From the NCBI GenBank assembly GCA_964505305.1, contig CAZDHE010000006.1, positions 1-46,116 of the forward strand: a DNA stretch of 46,116 nucleotides. Reading direction: 5' to 3'. How positions within the stretch are numbered: the first letter of the stretch is position 1; every line of letters begins with the position of its first letter. The translations under genes were made by a program, and so were the position numbers. The notes beneath the pieces were generated by a model. That model worked only from the letters and a program-made list of their open reading frames with translations, did not search any database and was not told the origin of the DNA. The stretch is from JAXHLG01 sp964505305. Lineage in GTDB: Bacteria; Patescibacteriota; Minisyncoccia; Moranbacterales; DUUL01. This document shows, in pieces, positions 9,650-17,013 of the stretch.

Positions 9650-12600
9650 CTAAACAACAATATTCACCAGTTTTCCTTTAACGTAAATTACTTTTTTAGG
9701 TTCTTTTCCTTCCAAATATTTTTGAACTTTTTCCCTTCGCAGAGCTTCTTTCTTAGCTTCGTCTTCGGAAACTTGAGCGTCGGCTTGAAATTTGTCCCGA
9801 ACTTTGCCATTTATCTGAACCACTAATTCTATTTTATCCGATTGAATATTTTTGGAATCATACTGAGGCCATTTCTCCAAGAAAATAGACTTCTCGCCAC
9901 CGAGGACTCTCCAAAACTCTTCAGCCAAATGAGGCGCCATTGGAGCAATGAGGAGCGCCAAAGTCTTTTTAACTTTTAAGGCTTGTTTTTTATTAAATTT
10001 ACTCCTGTTCTCTCTTGTCCAATTAACAAATTCCATATATCTGGCTACCGCTGTATTAAAAGAAAGTTTTTCAATGTCTTCGCCGACAAGCTTAATGGTT
10101 CGATCTATCATAAAATCCTGCTCTACTCCTTGACCATTACCCGTTACTTCAAAAAAGGTTTGCCATAATTTCTTAACAAACCGAAACATTCCTTCCACAC
10201 CGCTATCCCGCCAATCTCCACCTTGTTCAAAATCGCCCAAAAATCTCAGATAAAGCCGGGTAGTGTCGGCTCCATATTTCTCTATCATCTCATCCGGATT
10301 CACCACGTTGCCTTTGGACTTGCTCATCTTAGCTCCATCTTTGGTGATTAGTCCATGCCCAAAAAATCTTTTGTAGGGCTCTTCAAAATCTATGTAACCG
10401 AGATCGTTTAAAACCATAGTAATAAACCTGGAATAAAGCAAATGCAAAACCGTGTGCTCCTTGCCTCCGATGTAGCTATCTACCGGAAGCCATTTATGAG
10501 TGCGTTTTTTATCAAACGGCTTATCGCTAAACTCCGTAGAAGGATAACGGAAAAAATACCAACTGGAATCCACAAATGGATCAGAAACATCGGTTTCCCT
10601 CTGTGCTTCCCCGCCGCAAACAGGACACTTGGTTTTAACAAATTCCTCGTTTTTAGCCAACGGCCCTTTTCCTTTTCCTTCCGGCAAAAAATCTTCCATT
10701 TCCGGCAATTCTACCGGTAGATCCTCTTCTCGCACCGGAACGGGTACTTTTTTGTTTTTAGCTTGATTAACCAAATCTTTTGAATTTTCTATTATATAAT
10801 CAAATAATTCGGGGATGTCTTTTTTGCCAAAATGCTTGAAACCGTCCCATTTTTCTACGATCTTGTCTTTTAATTCCGCTATTTTATAATGTTCGGGATC
10901 TATTACCGGATCGTCTTTGGATAAAATAACGAAGGATTCTTTAACGCTCTTGTTAACGCTCTTCCAGTTAATCGGCTCTTGCCAAAATTTTCGCAAGGCC
11001 TCCACATCAGACCCCGGCATCTGTTCTTTAAGCTTTTCCCAGTTTCTTTTAGGGTTACCAATAGCCGAGGCTACCAAAAACAATTTGGCTATTTTTTTAT
11101 TGGTTCTTCCTAAGAGATGAACTGCAGCCTTAGAGCCTAAGCTATGGCCGATTACAATACTATTTTCATTTAGCTTATCTAAATAAGGCTGCAAAGTCTC
11201 CAGCCAGCTTTCCACGTTTGGATGACCGCTTTCCGGCATATTCGGATTAAACACTTCAAAGCCCTTCTCTTCAAGCCTTTTTTTGATACCTGAAAACCAA
11301 TTTCCTCCTCCGCTTGACTCAAAACCGTGAATTAGCAATGCTTTAGGCTTAGCGCAATTCTCGCACCAAACAATGGGAATCGGCGGTCCCCAATATCTCT
11401 GCCTGGAAATACACCAATCCCGAAGCTTATAATCCGTAGACCTTTCTCCATATCCATTCTCTTCCAACCACTCAATCATCTTTTCTTTGGCCTCAGAGGT
11501 CTCCAGTCCATCAAGAAAACCTGAATTAACCGAACAGCCCTTGAAAGGGTAACATAACTCTCCTTTGTAAATACTCTCAATAATTTCCTGTGAAGACATA
11601 TTGGGGTAATAACTCCCAGCTAAACTTATAAGTTCTTTGGTTTTTTCGCTTCTTGGCTCTACAACGCATTTAATCTTTAATCCAAACTTCCTTGCAAACT
11701 CCCAATCTCTTTCATCGTGCCCCGGAACAGCCATTATTGCTCCGGTACCGTAATCAGTTAAAACATAATCAGCCACCCAAACAGGGATTTCTTCTCCCGT
11801 GGCTGGGTTAACAGCTTTTATTCCTTTCACCTCAACCCCCGTCTTTTCCTTTTCTTCGGCTTTTCTTTCCGTTTCAGATTTTGCCAAAGCTTTAGAGATA
11901 TATTCCTTGACCTCCTTTAAATTTGAGATTTGAGATTTGAGATTTGAGATTATCTCATGCTCCGGCGCCACCACCATATACGTCGCCCCAAAAAGAGTGT
12001 CCGGGCGAGTAGTGAAGACTCGAATCTTGAATCTTGAATCTTGAATCTTGAATTTATTTGGCAATTGAGAATTGGCAATCGGAAATTCTATTATTGCTCC
12101 TGTTGATTTTCCAATCCAGTTCCTCTGGTTAGTTTTGACATCATCCGGCCAGTCGATCCAATCCAGGTTTTTAAGCAGCTTCTCCGCATATTCGGTTATC
12201 TTGAAAAACCACTGCTTCAGCTCCTTTTTTTGTACTTCGCTGTCACAACGCTCACACTTGCCCTGAATCACTTGCTCATCCGAAAGCACCGTTTTGCACC
12301 AAGGACACCAGTTTACCTTGGCTTTTTTCTGATAAGCCAACCCTTTCTTATACATTTGCAAAAACAGCCACTGGGTCCATTTATAATATTCCGGTTTGTA
12401 AGTTTCTACTGTCCGGGACCAATCATACATATTCCCGATAGAGGATAGTTGTCTATAAAAATTCTTCTCGGTCCGCGCTGAAACATTCTTGATGTGTTCC
12501 CCGATTTTCATAGCATAATTCTCGCTATGAATACCAAAGCCATCCAGACCAATAGGTTCAAAAACATCATAACCTTGCATCTTCTTAAACCTTCCGAAAG

Positions 12601-12799
12601 TATCCACCCCGGTAAAAGTGCAAACTCCGCCGATATGCAAACCCTCCGCCGAAGGGTATGGAAACATCATTAGGTTATAAAAAGGCTTCTCCGCTTTATC
12701 CATATCCGGCTGATACAACTCCTCATCCTCCCAATATTTTTGCCACTTCTTCTCAATTTCTTTAAAGTTATACTCGGGATTATTTTTTTTATCGTCCAT
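9650..12799 (-). CDS. leuS: Leucyl-tRNA synthetase with an inserted serine hydrolase domain
   Basis: A 1049-aa class I synthetase that charges tRNA-Leu. The ATG at 12799 is preferred over the TTG at 12811. Domains in order: catalytic N-half with HIGG at 55-58 in place of HIGH; zinc module 1 (C165, C168, C182, C185); CP1 editing domain with TTRPDTLFGA and HDERD (361-365); second catalytic half with CISRQRYWG; zinc module 2 (C479/C482 and C725/C728); KMSKS at 824-828; anticodon-binding domain; C-terminal domain ending in a VVQINGKVRDK region. Residues about 485-680 are not LeuRS. They form an RBBP9/YdeN-like alpha/beta hydrolase placed between the two CxxC pairs of zinc module 2. The usual length is about 800-880 aa, and the excess fits this insert. 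The editing domain also carries two short repeat-derived stretches. It is likely functional as a synthetase, since the other signatures are intact. Confidence 0.95.
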   Translation of the reverse strand: MDDKKNNPEYNFKEIEKKWQKYWEDEELYQPDMDKAEKPFYNLMMFPYPSAEGLHIGGVCTFTGVDTFGRFKKMQGYDVFEPIGLDGFGIHSENYAMKIGEHIKNVSARTEKNFYRQLSSIGNMYDWSRTVETYKPEYYKWTQWLFLQMYKKGLAYQKKAKVNWCPWCKTVLSDEQVIQGKCERCDSEVQKKELKQWFFKITEYAEKLLKNLDWIDWPDDVKTNQRNWIGKSTGAIIEFPIANSQLPNKFKIQDSRFKIRVFTTRPDTLFGATYMVVAPEHEIISNLKSQISNLKEVKEYISKALAKSETERKAEEKEKTGVEVKGIKAVNPATGEEIPVWVADYVLTDYGTGAIMAVPGHDERDWEFARKFGLKIKCVVEPRSEKTKELISLAGSYYPNMSSQEIIESIYKGELCYPFKGCSVNSGFLDGLETSEAKEKMIEWLEENGYGERSTDYKLRDWCISRQRYWGPPIPIVWCENCAKPKALLIHGFESSGGGNWFSGIKKRLEEKGFEVFNPNMPESGHPNVESWLETLQPYLDKLNENSIVIGHSLGSKAAVHLLGRTNKKIAKLFLVASAIGNPKRNWEKLKEQMPGSDVEALRKFWQEPINWKSVNKSVKESFVILSKDDPVIDPEHYKIAELKDKIVEKWDGFKHFGKKDIPELFDYIIENSKDLVNQAKNKKVPVPVREEDLPVELPEMEDFLPEGKGKGPLAKNEEFVKTKCPVCGGEAQRETDVSDPFVDSSWYFFRYPSTEFSDKPFDKKRTHKWLPVDSYIGGKEHTVLHLLYSRFITMVLNDLGYIDFEEPYKRFFGHGLITKDGAKMSKSKGNVVNPDEMIEKYGADTTRLYLRFLGDFEQGGDWRDSGVEGMFRFVKKLWQTFFEVTGNGQGVEQDFMIDRTIKLVGEDIEKLSFNTAVARYMEFVNWTRENRSKFNKKQALKVKKTLALLIAPMAPHLAEEFWRVLGGEKSIFLEKWPQYDSKNIQSDKIELVVQINGKVRDKFQADAQVSEDEAKKEALRREKVQKYLEGKEPKKVIYVKGKLVNIVV
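10760..11347 (-). other. RBBP9/YdeN-like serine hydrolase domain embedded in LeuRS
   Basis: This marks LeuRS residues about 485-680. The segment starts KALLIHGFESS, continues with NWFSGIKKRLEEKGFEV and PNMPESGHP, and has the nucleophile elbow GHSLG (Ser553). An acid follows in SKDDPVIDP (Asp629 or Asp630) and a His in FKHFG (His656). The intermediate RKFWQEPINW resembles the RBBP9/YdeN pattern. All three catalytic-type residues are present and the length is close to a stand-alone member, so a complete domain is inserted rather than a fragment. The frame is continuous on both sides, and LeuRS sequence resumes at KKVPVPVREEDLP. Its substrate is unknown. Confidence 0.85.
11921..11948 (-). repeat. 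Four tandem ATTTGAG heptamers inside leuS
   Basis: Four perfect copies (plus-strand unit ATTTGAG) lie in the editing-domain coding region. On the coding strand they read CTCAAAT and give the repetitive peptide around ISNLKSQISNLK. Other LeuRS proteins have non-repetitive sequence here. Four heptamers make 28 bases, so the total insertion must have been compensated to keep the frame. Confidence 0.9.
12022..12049 (-). repeat. Four tandem GAATCTT heptamers inside leuS
   Basis: Four perfect copies (plus-strand unit GAATCTT) encode the stretch KFKIQDSRFKIR just before the conserved VFTTRPDTLFGA of the editing domain. The adjacent bases CAATTGAGAATTGGCAAT look like more of the same low-complexity DNA. 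Typical LeuRS proteins lack these roughly 18 residues. Confidence 0.9.
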
Positions 12800-12906
12800 A
12801 TAAAAAAGCAATAAGGATTACATTTTTCAGTCTATCTCATTTAAATCAGAATATCAAGAACTATGCATAATGTTTTAAAACCAAAAAACCGCCCTCACTT
12901 TCTTTA

Positions 12907-12942
12907 TACTACCATATAACGTAATAACGTAATATGGTAGTA
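12907..12942. repeat. 36-bp inverted repeat (TACTACCATAT arms)
   Basis: TACTACCATAT (12907-12917) and its exact complement ATATGGTAGTA (12932-12942) flank AACGTAATAACGTA. A 16-base part of the left side, ACTACCATATAACGTA, recurs near the end of the window at about 46050. It could be an operator or the end of a small mobile repeat. Confidence 0.7.
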
Positions 12943-13012
12943 TAATTATTTATGCTTGTTTGGAGGATTTTTAAGAGGTAAGAGAGAACCTTGGAGTTAG
13001 AAGGATTAATAA

Positions 13013-13043
13013 AAGAGCCGTTTTTTACGGCTCTTCCTTTTTT
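13013..13043. terminator. Bidirectional rho-independent terminator
   Basis: AAGAGCCG (13013-13020) pairs with CGGCTCTT (13028-13035). It is followed by six Ts on the plus strand and by TTTTATT on the minus strand. It lies about 10-20 bases after the stop of the minus-strand HAD gene, so it most likely ends that transcript, and it could also stop plus-strand transcription. Confidence 0.8.
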
Positions 13044-13053
13044 AAACCTCTTT

Positions 13054-13647
13054 TTAAGTAACAACAACACCATAATATGATAATTTCCTTTTTAACTCTC
13101 CGACACAATCCCACCGGCAACAATACCTAATAGCGTTGCCGCCAAAAGCAATAAAACTTTTAACATTAGCGGGATTGTTATCTATTAACAACACCTCCTC
13201 AGGACGTCTATTTATAAAAAAGAGAGATTTTTGCCACATTTCTTTTTCGGGTTTTAAAGCTCCTACACGGCAAGACAAAATGCAGTTGCATTCTTGAAAG
13301 TAATTTCTTATTGGAAGTTTATCCAAACAAACATTCCAGTGAAATTCGTTGATATTGGAAATAATAAATCTATCGACAGAGGGACTAAGATCTTGTAAAA
13401 TCTCCTTTTCTATACCCTGATTGGGCTTAATCAGCTTTTTCCAGTCTTGATAATTAAACGGCAAACTCTCTAATAATTTTTCCACGTCCGGATTGCCTTT
13501 AAGCGTTTTTTTGAAAAGAGCTTTAATGTTTTTTGCGGACTTGTCGGCGTTTTTCAGAAAAACTTTCCTAATATTTAAAATTAAATGCCTCAGATGAACA
13601 TCCCCGATTACTCCCCCGACATCAAACGCCACCGCTTTTATGTCCAT
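13054..13647 (-). CDS. HAD-superfamily hydrolase
   Basis: A 197-aa haloacid dehalogenase-like protein. Motif I is FDVGGVI with the nucleophile Asp9, motif II is FIISNINEF, the lysine is in GALKPEKEMW, and motif III/IV is LLIDNNPANV. The second aspartate of the usual DxD is Gly here, as in the 'DxGGVL' subgroup of subclass I HAD proteins, so phosphatase activity is not assured. The substrate is unknown. The ATG at 13647 is preceded by a perfect AAGGAGGTA at the right distance, which is exceptional in this window where most genes lack such a site. It is a lone gene, flanked by repeat-rich DNA and a strong terminator. The unusual ribosome binding site could point to high translation or to later acquisition. 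Confidence 0.85.
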   Translation of the reverse strand: MDIKAVAFDVGGVIGDVHLRHLILNIRKVFLKNADKSAKNIKALFKKTLKGNPDVEKLLESLPFNYQDWKKLIKPNQGIEKEILQDLSPSVDRFIISNINEFHWNVCLDKLPIRNYFQECNCILSCRVGALKPEKEMWQKSLFFINRRPEEVLLIDNNPANVKSFIAFGGNAIRYCCRWDCVGELKRKLSYYGVVVT

Positions 13648-13653
13648 AAAATA

Positions 13654-13659
13654 CCTCCT
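13654..13659 (-). promoter_or_regulatory. Strong Shine-Dalgarno site of the HAD gene
   Basis: The minus strand reads AGGAGG, six bases before the ATG. I found only one other site this good, in front of the small ORF at 42606. Most other genes here start without one. Confidence 0.75.
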
Positions 13660-14332
13660 TTTTTGTTATTATAGGCAAAATAATTTTTTTGTAAATACCT
13701 CAAGCAGCTGAAAATGAAAAAAGGCGGAAAGTTATGAGTGATTTTAAGTTTTATTTTTATAAAAAATTTAGCAACTATTGTATTGGTTACTATGATGACC
13801 GCTAAAACAATTGATTGTTTGTTAGGTAATTCTGCCTGATTATTAGACAATAAAAAAACAAGCTTTGCTATTCATCCTTTGTTTTTCTAAATTTGACATT
13901 TCAATCTTAAACCCGTCAAACACTGTTTGTCGGGTTTAGAGAAAATACTTCACACAGTGTATAAAACATTTAGAAAGACAAATTTCCTGGCTGGAGTAAC
14001 CCTCTCAAGCCGGCCCTCTTGCTTTAGTTACAAGAACCATGCTTCATGCCGAAATAGCCCTCTTTCGAATACTCGGTATTCAATTGGCTTGCTATTGATA
14101 TTAGCAAAAAAGAACCGACCCGGAAGGTCTGTTCCGATGAATAGGAAATTTTGACCCGAATGGGATTTTAAAGAATTATTCCACTGGATTGCCACTTGAT
14201 ATTTCAAAATCTTGCCCCTTTTATTTGGTTTTTGTGTTTTGTTGTTTAATCATTTGTCATTTTAAACCCTTGCTTGCTCCTTACTTCTTGCTTCTTGCTT
14301 CTTACTTCCCCGCTTTTTCCGCTGAAGATGAG
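13660..14332. other. Long non-coding region with repeats upstream of the HAD gene
   Basis: About 670 bases with no credible gene. It holds a 31-base palindrome at 13908-13938 that recurs at 29366, and a pyrimidine-rich repeat at about 14270-14307. The stretch in between (about 13985-14190) has no feature I recognise. A frame on the minus strand that overlaps the HAD start has a TTG start and no family resemblance, and was rejected. Confidence 0.5.
13908..13938. repeat. 31-base palindromic repeat, copy 1
   Basis: TAAACCCG (13908-13915) pairs with CGGGTTTA (13931-13938), and CAAACA with TGTTTG inside it. Only one mismatch and a central base break the symmetry. A diverged copy of exactly the same length lies at 29366-29396. 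Confidence 0.75.
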
Positions 14333-14926
14333 TTATATATCCCTCCGGCTTTCTATGGAGCTTCCCAGAGTTACTTCATCGGCATATTCAATATCGCCTC
14401 CGGTAGGCATTCCTCGAGCAATGCGGGTAATCTTGACTCCCAAGGGCTTTATTACTCGAGATAAATATAAAGCGGTGGTTTCTCCGTCGGTGGTGGGATT
14501 GGTAGCCACTATAATTTCCTTTGCTTTTCCCTCTTTAACCCTATCTAAAAGTTCGTTAATCTTTAACTTTTTTATTTCTTCTTGGCTCATGACACTTAAA
14601 TTCCCCCCTAAAACATGATAAAGACCGAAATATCTTCCGGTTTTTTCTATGGCTATGACATCTAAAGGATCCTCCACTACACAAATAGTTTGTCTGTCTC
14701 TCTTTTTATCCAAGCAGACGCTACAATATTCTTTTTCCGCCACATGGAAACAGCTTTTACAATAATTCAGATTAGACCCGAACTCATATAAGTCTTGGGC
14801 AAATTGTCTAATTTTTTGCTTGTCTTGTTTAAAGAGATACAAAACCAACCTTTCCGCCATTTTGGGACCTACGGAAGGCAAATCGGCAAAGTGATCAATT
14901 AGTTTTTGAAAAAGTTTGGGAAACAT
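14333..14926 (-). CDS. recR: Recombination mediator protein RecR
   Basis: A 197-aa protein of normal RecR length, working with RecO (and RecF) to load RecA on gapped DNA. It has an N-terminal helix-hairpin-helix (LPSVGPKMAERLVLYL), a four-cysteine zinc finger (C56, C59, C68, C71) and a Toprim domain beginning ICVVEDPLDVIAIEKTGRY, with the conserved C-terminal GGDIEYADEVTLGSSIESR. It starts with ATG at 14926 with no Shine-Dalgarno sequence. It lies 188 bases beyond secY on the same strand, where adk, map or infA are expected in many bacteria, so the end of the spc operon is rearranged here. Whether it shares the ribosomal transcript is unclear. Confidence 0.96.
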   Translation of the reverse strand: MFPKLFQKLIDHFADLPSVGPKMAERLVLYLFKQDKQKIRQFAQDLYEFGSNLNYCKSCFHVAEKEYCSVCLDKKRDRQTICVVEDPLDVIAIEKTGRYFGLYHVLGGNLSVMSQEEIKKLKINELLDRVKEGKAKEIIVATNPTTDGETTALYLSRVIKPLGVKITRIARGMPTGGDIEYADEVTLGSSIESRRDI

Positions 14927-15114
14927 TTTTAAAATAAGTTTTAAAAATCATTTAAATTTTTTGTTGCGATAGTCAGATAAAATATGAACACGAGAGACCT
15001 GTAAAGAAGTGGGATTTTCAAAGCAAAGAAGCGGCTTTAAAAAATATTTTTAAAAACTGCGAACTTGTTTTTTAATAAAGATTGCAATCGCAAATAAGAA
15101 AAAATTTAATCCAT

Positions 15115-16395
15115 TTAAGAAGCAAATTCGTCATAGTCCCTCATCACCAATTGACCTTCAATTTGTTTCATCGTCTCCAGGACCACCGAAACTACAATTA
15201 AAATTCCCGTACCTCCTATGGTCATATTTTCAATTCCGGTTACTCCTTGCACAATAAAAGGTAGAACCGCCACTGAGCCTAAAAACAAAGCTCCGGTTAA
15301 AGTTACTCTGTTAACTATTCTGTTTAAATATTCAACTGTCGGATTGCCCGGCCTGATTCCGGGGATAAATCCGCCTTGTCTCTGTAAATTTTCCGCCACT
15401 CTCTTGGGATCGAAAGTTACCGCCGTATAGAAGAAAGTAAAAACAACCACTAAAACAAAATAGAAAAAACCGTAAAACCATTGATTTGCAAAAACATCCG
15501 CCACAAAAGAAGCTGCCTTGGAAACGACTTCTATGGAGCTTCCGGCTAAAAAGTTAGCTACCACCCCAGGGAAAAGCATTATAGACATAGCAAAAATAAT
15601 GGGAATCACGCCGGCCATATTAACTCTCAAAGGAAGAGTTGACTTATTGGTTCCTCGAGCTCCGGCTCCGCCCCTGGCCATTCGAGCAAAAGAAATAGGG
15701 ATGTTACGCTGGCCTTCGGTGATAAACACCACCGCTGCAACAGTGAAAACCGCAATACCTGCAAAACTTAAATAAGTCAGTATTTGAGTAGAATCCCAGG
15801 TTGCAATCATTTGTTTAACTACAGTTGGTAAAGCGGAAACGATACCGGCAAATATCAATAAAGAGACCCCGTTTCCCAAGCCTTTTTCCGTGATAAGTTC
15901 TCCCAGCCACATTAAGAAAATAGTTCCGGCGGTTGCGGTGACTATAATCATAACATAATCAAATATTCCCAAACCTCCCATCATACCCTGACTTCGAAGG
16001 AGAGAAATCATCCCGAAAGATTGCAATATAGCCAAAGGAGCTGTTAGCCATCTGGTCCACATATTAAATTTTTGCCGACCGGCTTCACCCTCTTCTTTAT
16101 ACATTTGCTCTATTTTGGGGAAAATCATCGTAGAAAGCTGCATAATAATGGAGGCGGTAATATAAGGCCCCACACCCAACATTACGATAGAAATATTCCG
16201 TAAGCCTCCTCCGGAAAAAATATCCAAAAGCCCGAACAACTGGTTACCCTCAAAAAAGCTTTGCAGTTTCTGCGCATCAATTCCCGGAATGGGAATATTG
16301 GCCGCCAAGCGAAAAATAACCAAAACAGCCAAAATAAATAAGATTTTGTTTCTTATATCTTTGACCTTAAATATTTGCAAAACTTTTTGAAGCAT
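15115..16395 (-). CDS. secY: Protein translocase subunit SecY
   Basis: A 426-aa protein of normal length with about ten membrane helices, forming the channel of the Sec translocon with SecE and SecG. Family signatures include NIPIPGIDAQKL, the plug-side GLLDIFSGGGLRNISI, the cytosolic loop GQRNIPISFARMARGG, TLPLRVNMAGVIPIIFA, and the C-terminal DPKRVAENLQRQGGFIPGIRPG. It starts with ATG at 16395, 41 bases after rplO, and is probably translated from the ribosomal spc transcript. The spacer after its stop has no clear terminator. Confidence 0.97.
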   Translation of the reverse strand: MLQKVLQIFKVKDIRNKILFILAVLVIFRLAANIPIPGIDAQKLQSFFEGNQLFGLLDIFSGGGLRNISIVMLGVGPYITASIIMQLSTMIFPKIEQMYKEEGEAGRQKFNMWTRWLTAPLAILQSFGMISLLRSQGMMGGLGIFDYVMIIVTATAGTIFLMWLGELITEKGLGNGVSLLIFAGIVSALPTVVKQMIATWDSTQILTYLSFAGIAVFTVAAVVFITEGQRNIPISFARMARGGAGARGTNKSTLPLRVNMAGVIPIIFAMSIMLFPGVVANFLAGSSIEVVSKAASFVADVFANQWFYGFFYFVLVVVFTFFYTAVTFDPKRVAENLQRQGGFIPGIRPGNPTVEYLNRIVNRVTLTGALFLGSVAVLPFIVQGVTGIENMTIGGTGILIVVSVVLETMKQIEGQLVMRDYDEFAS

Positions 16396-16436
16396 TATCC
16401 GGTTTTATTTTTTATGAGAAATTTTCGAAAAAATTG

Positions 16437-16970
16437 CTACTTTTTGCTCTTCTTTTCACCATTCTTCTTTGCAGGTTCAGTTTTGCCACCGGTTTTTTTG
16501 ACGTCTTTAGATTCTTCTTTTGAAAGCTTTTCTTCTTGGTTATTTTCGGCAATTACAACACCTCCGGCTTTCTCTATTTTTTCACGAGCCTTTTGAGAAA
16601 TTTTAACACCTTCCACTTTTAGCTTTTTGCTAACAAGTCCCTCCGACAAAATTTTAGGAACTTGATTTTTTTTGATTATCTTTTTGGCCAAGAGTGTTTC
16701 TCTGTTTATCTTCTCCCCTTCTTGAAATTTATTTTCAAGAACAGACAAGTTTATAGCCAAATTCCCTTCTTGCAAAGACTTGAAGCCTCTAACTTTTTTG
16801 GTTCTTTCCGTTAGCCCGGTTTTTCCTCCTTCAAAAGTGGAGGCCTGAGAAAAGCCTGATCTGGCTTTTTGTCCCTTCATTCCTTTTCCGGAATAAGTTC
16901 CTTTTTTGCCTCCTCTTCCCACTCTTTTGGATTTTTTCCGAGGAGATATTTTTAAGTCATTAATTTGCAT
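16437..16970 (-). CDS. rplO: 50S ribosomal protein uL15
   Basis: A 177-aa large-subunit protein. The N-terminus (KKSKRVGRGGKKGTYSGKGMKGQKARSG) is the family's glycine- and lysine-rich rRNA-binding extension, and the globular part ends around residue 145. About 30 further residues form a Lys/Glu-rich tail (KKTGGKTEPAKKNGEKKSKK) that ordinary L15 lacks. The gene directly follows rpsE with a 43-base gap. The rpmD gene (uL30), normally between them, is absent, as known for CPR bacteria. It starts with ATG at 16970. Confidence 0.96.
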   Translation of the reverse strand: MQINDLKISPRKKSKRVGRGGKKGTYSGKGMKGQKARSGFSQASTFEGGKTGLTERTKKVRGFKSLQEGNLAINLSVLENKFQEGEKINRETLLAKKIIKKNQVPKILSEGLVSKKLKVEGVKISQKAREKIEKAGGVVIAENNQEEKLSKEESKDVKKTGGKTEPAKKNGEKKSKK

Positions 16971-17013
16971 AACTTCGTAGTTAGTGATTGCTAATTAGAA
17001 TAAATAATTCTTG

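Larger units (their letters stand above)
12800..13053. other. leuS-HAD spacer with a palindrome and a terminator
   Basis: This spacer contains the palindrome described at 12907-12942, a TATAAT-like sequence at 12941-12946, about 65 bases of purine-rich sequence, and a strong hairpin at 13013-13035. A short plus-strand transcript starting near 12953 and ending at the hairpin is conceivable, but there is no good -35 box. The only plus-strand start codon there gives a nine-residue peptide. No gene is called. Confidence 0.4.

Noticed and set aside
13638..13850. 70-codon minus-strand frame overlapping the HAD start
   Set aside because: It needs a TTG start, resembles no family, overlaps the strong HAD ribosome binding site and has skewed composition.
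13985..14190. tRNA or structured RNA gene in the recR-HAD gap
   Set aside because: Short complementary pieces occur, but no T-arm-like GTTCGA pattern, acceptor stem or CCA end could be placed.
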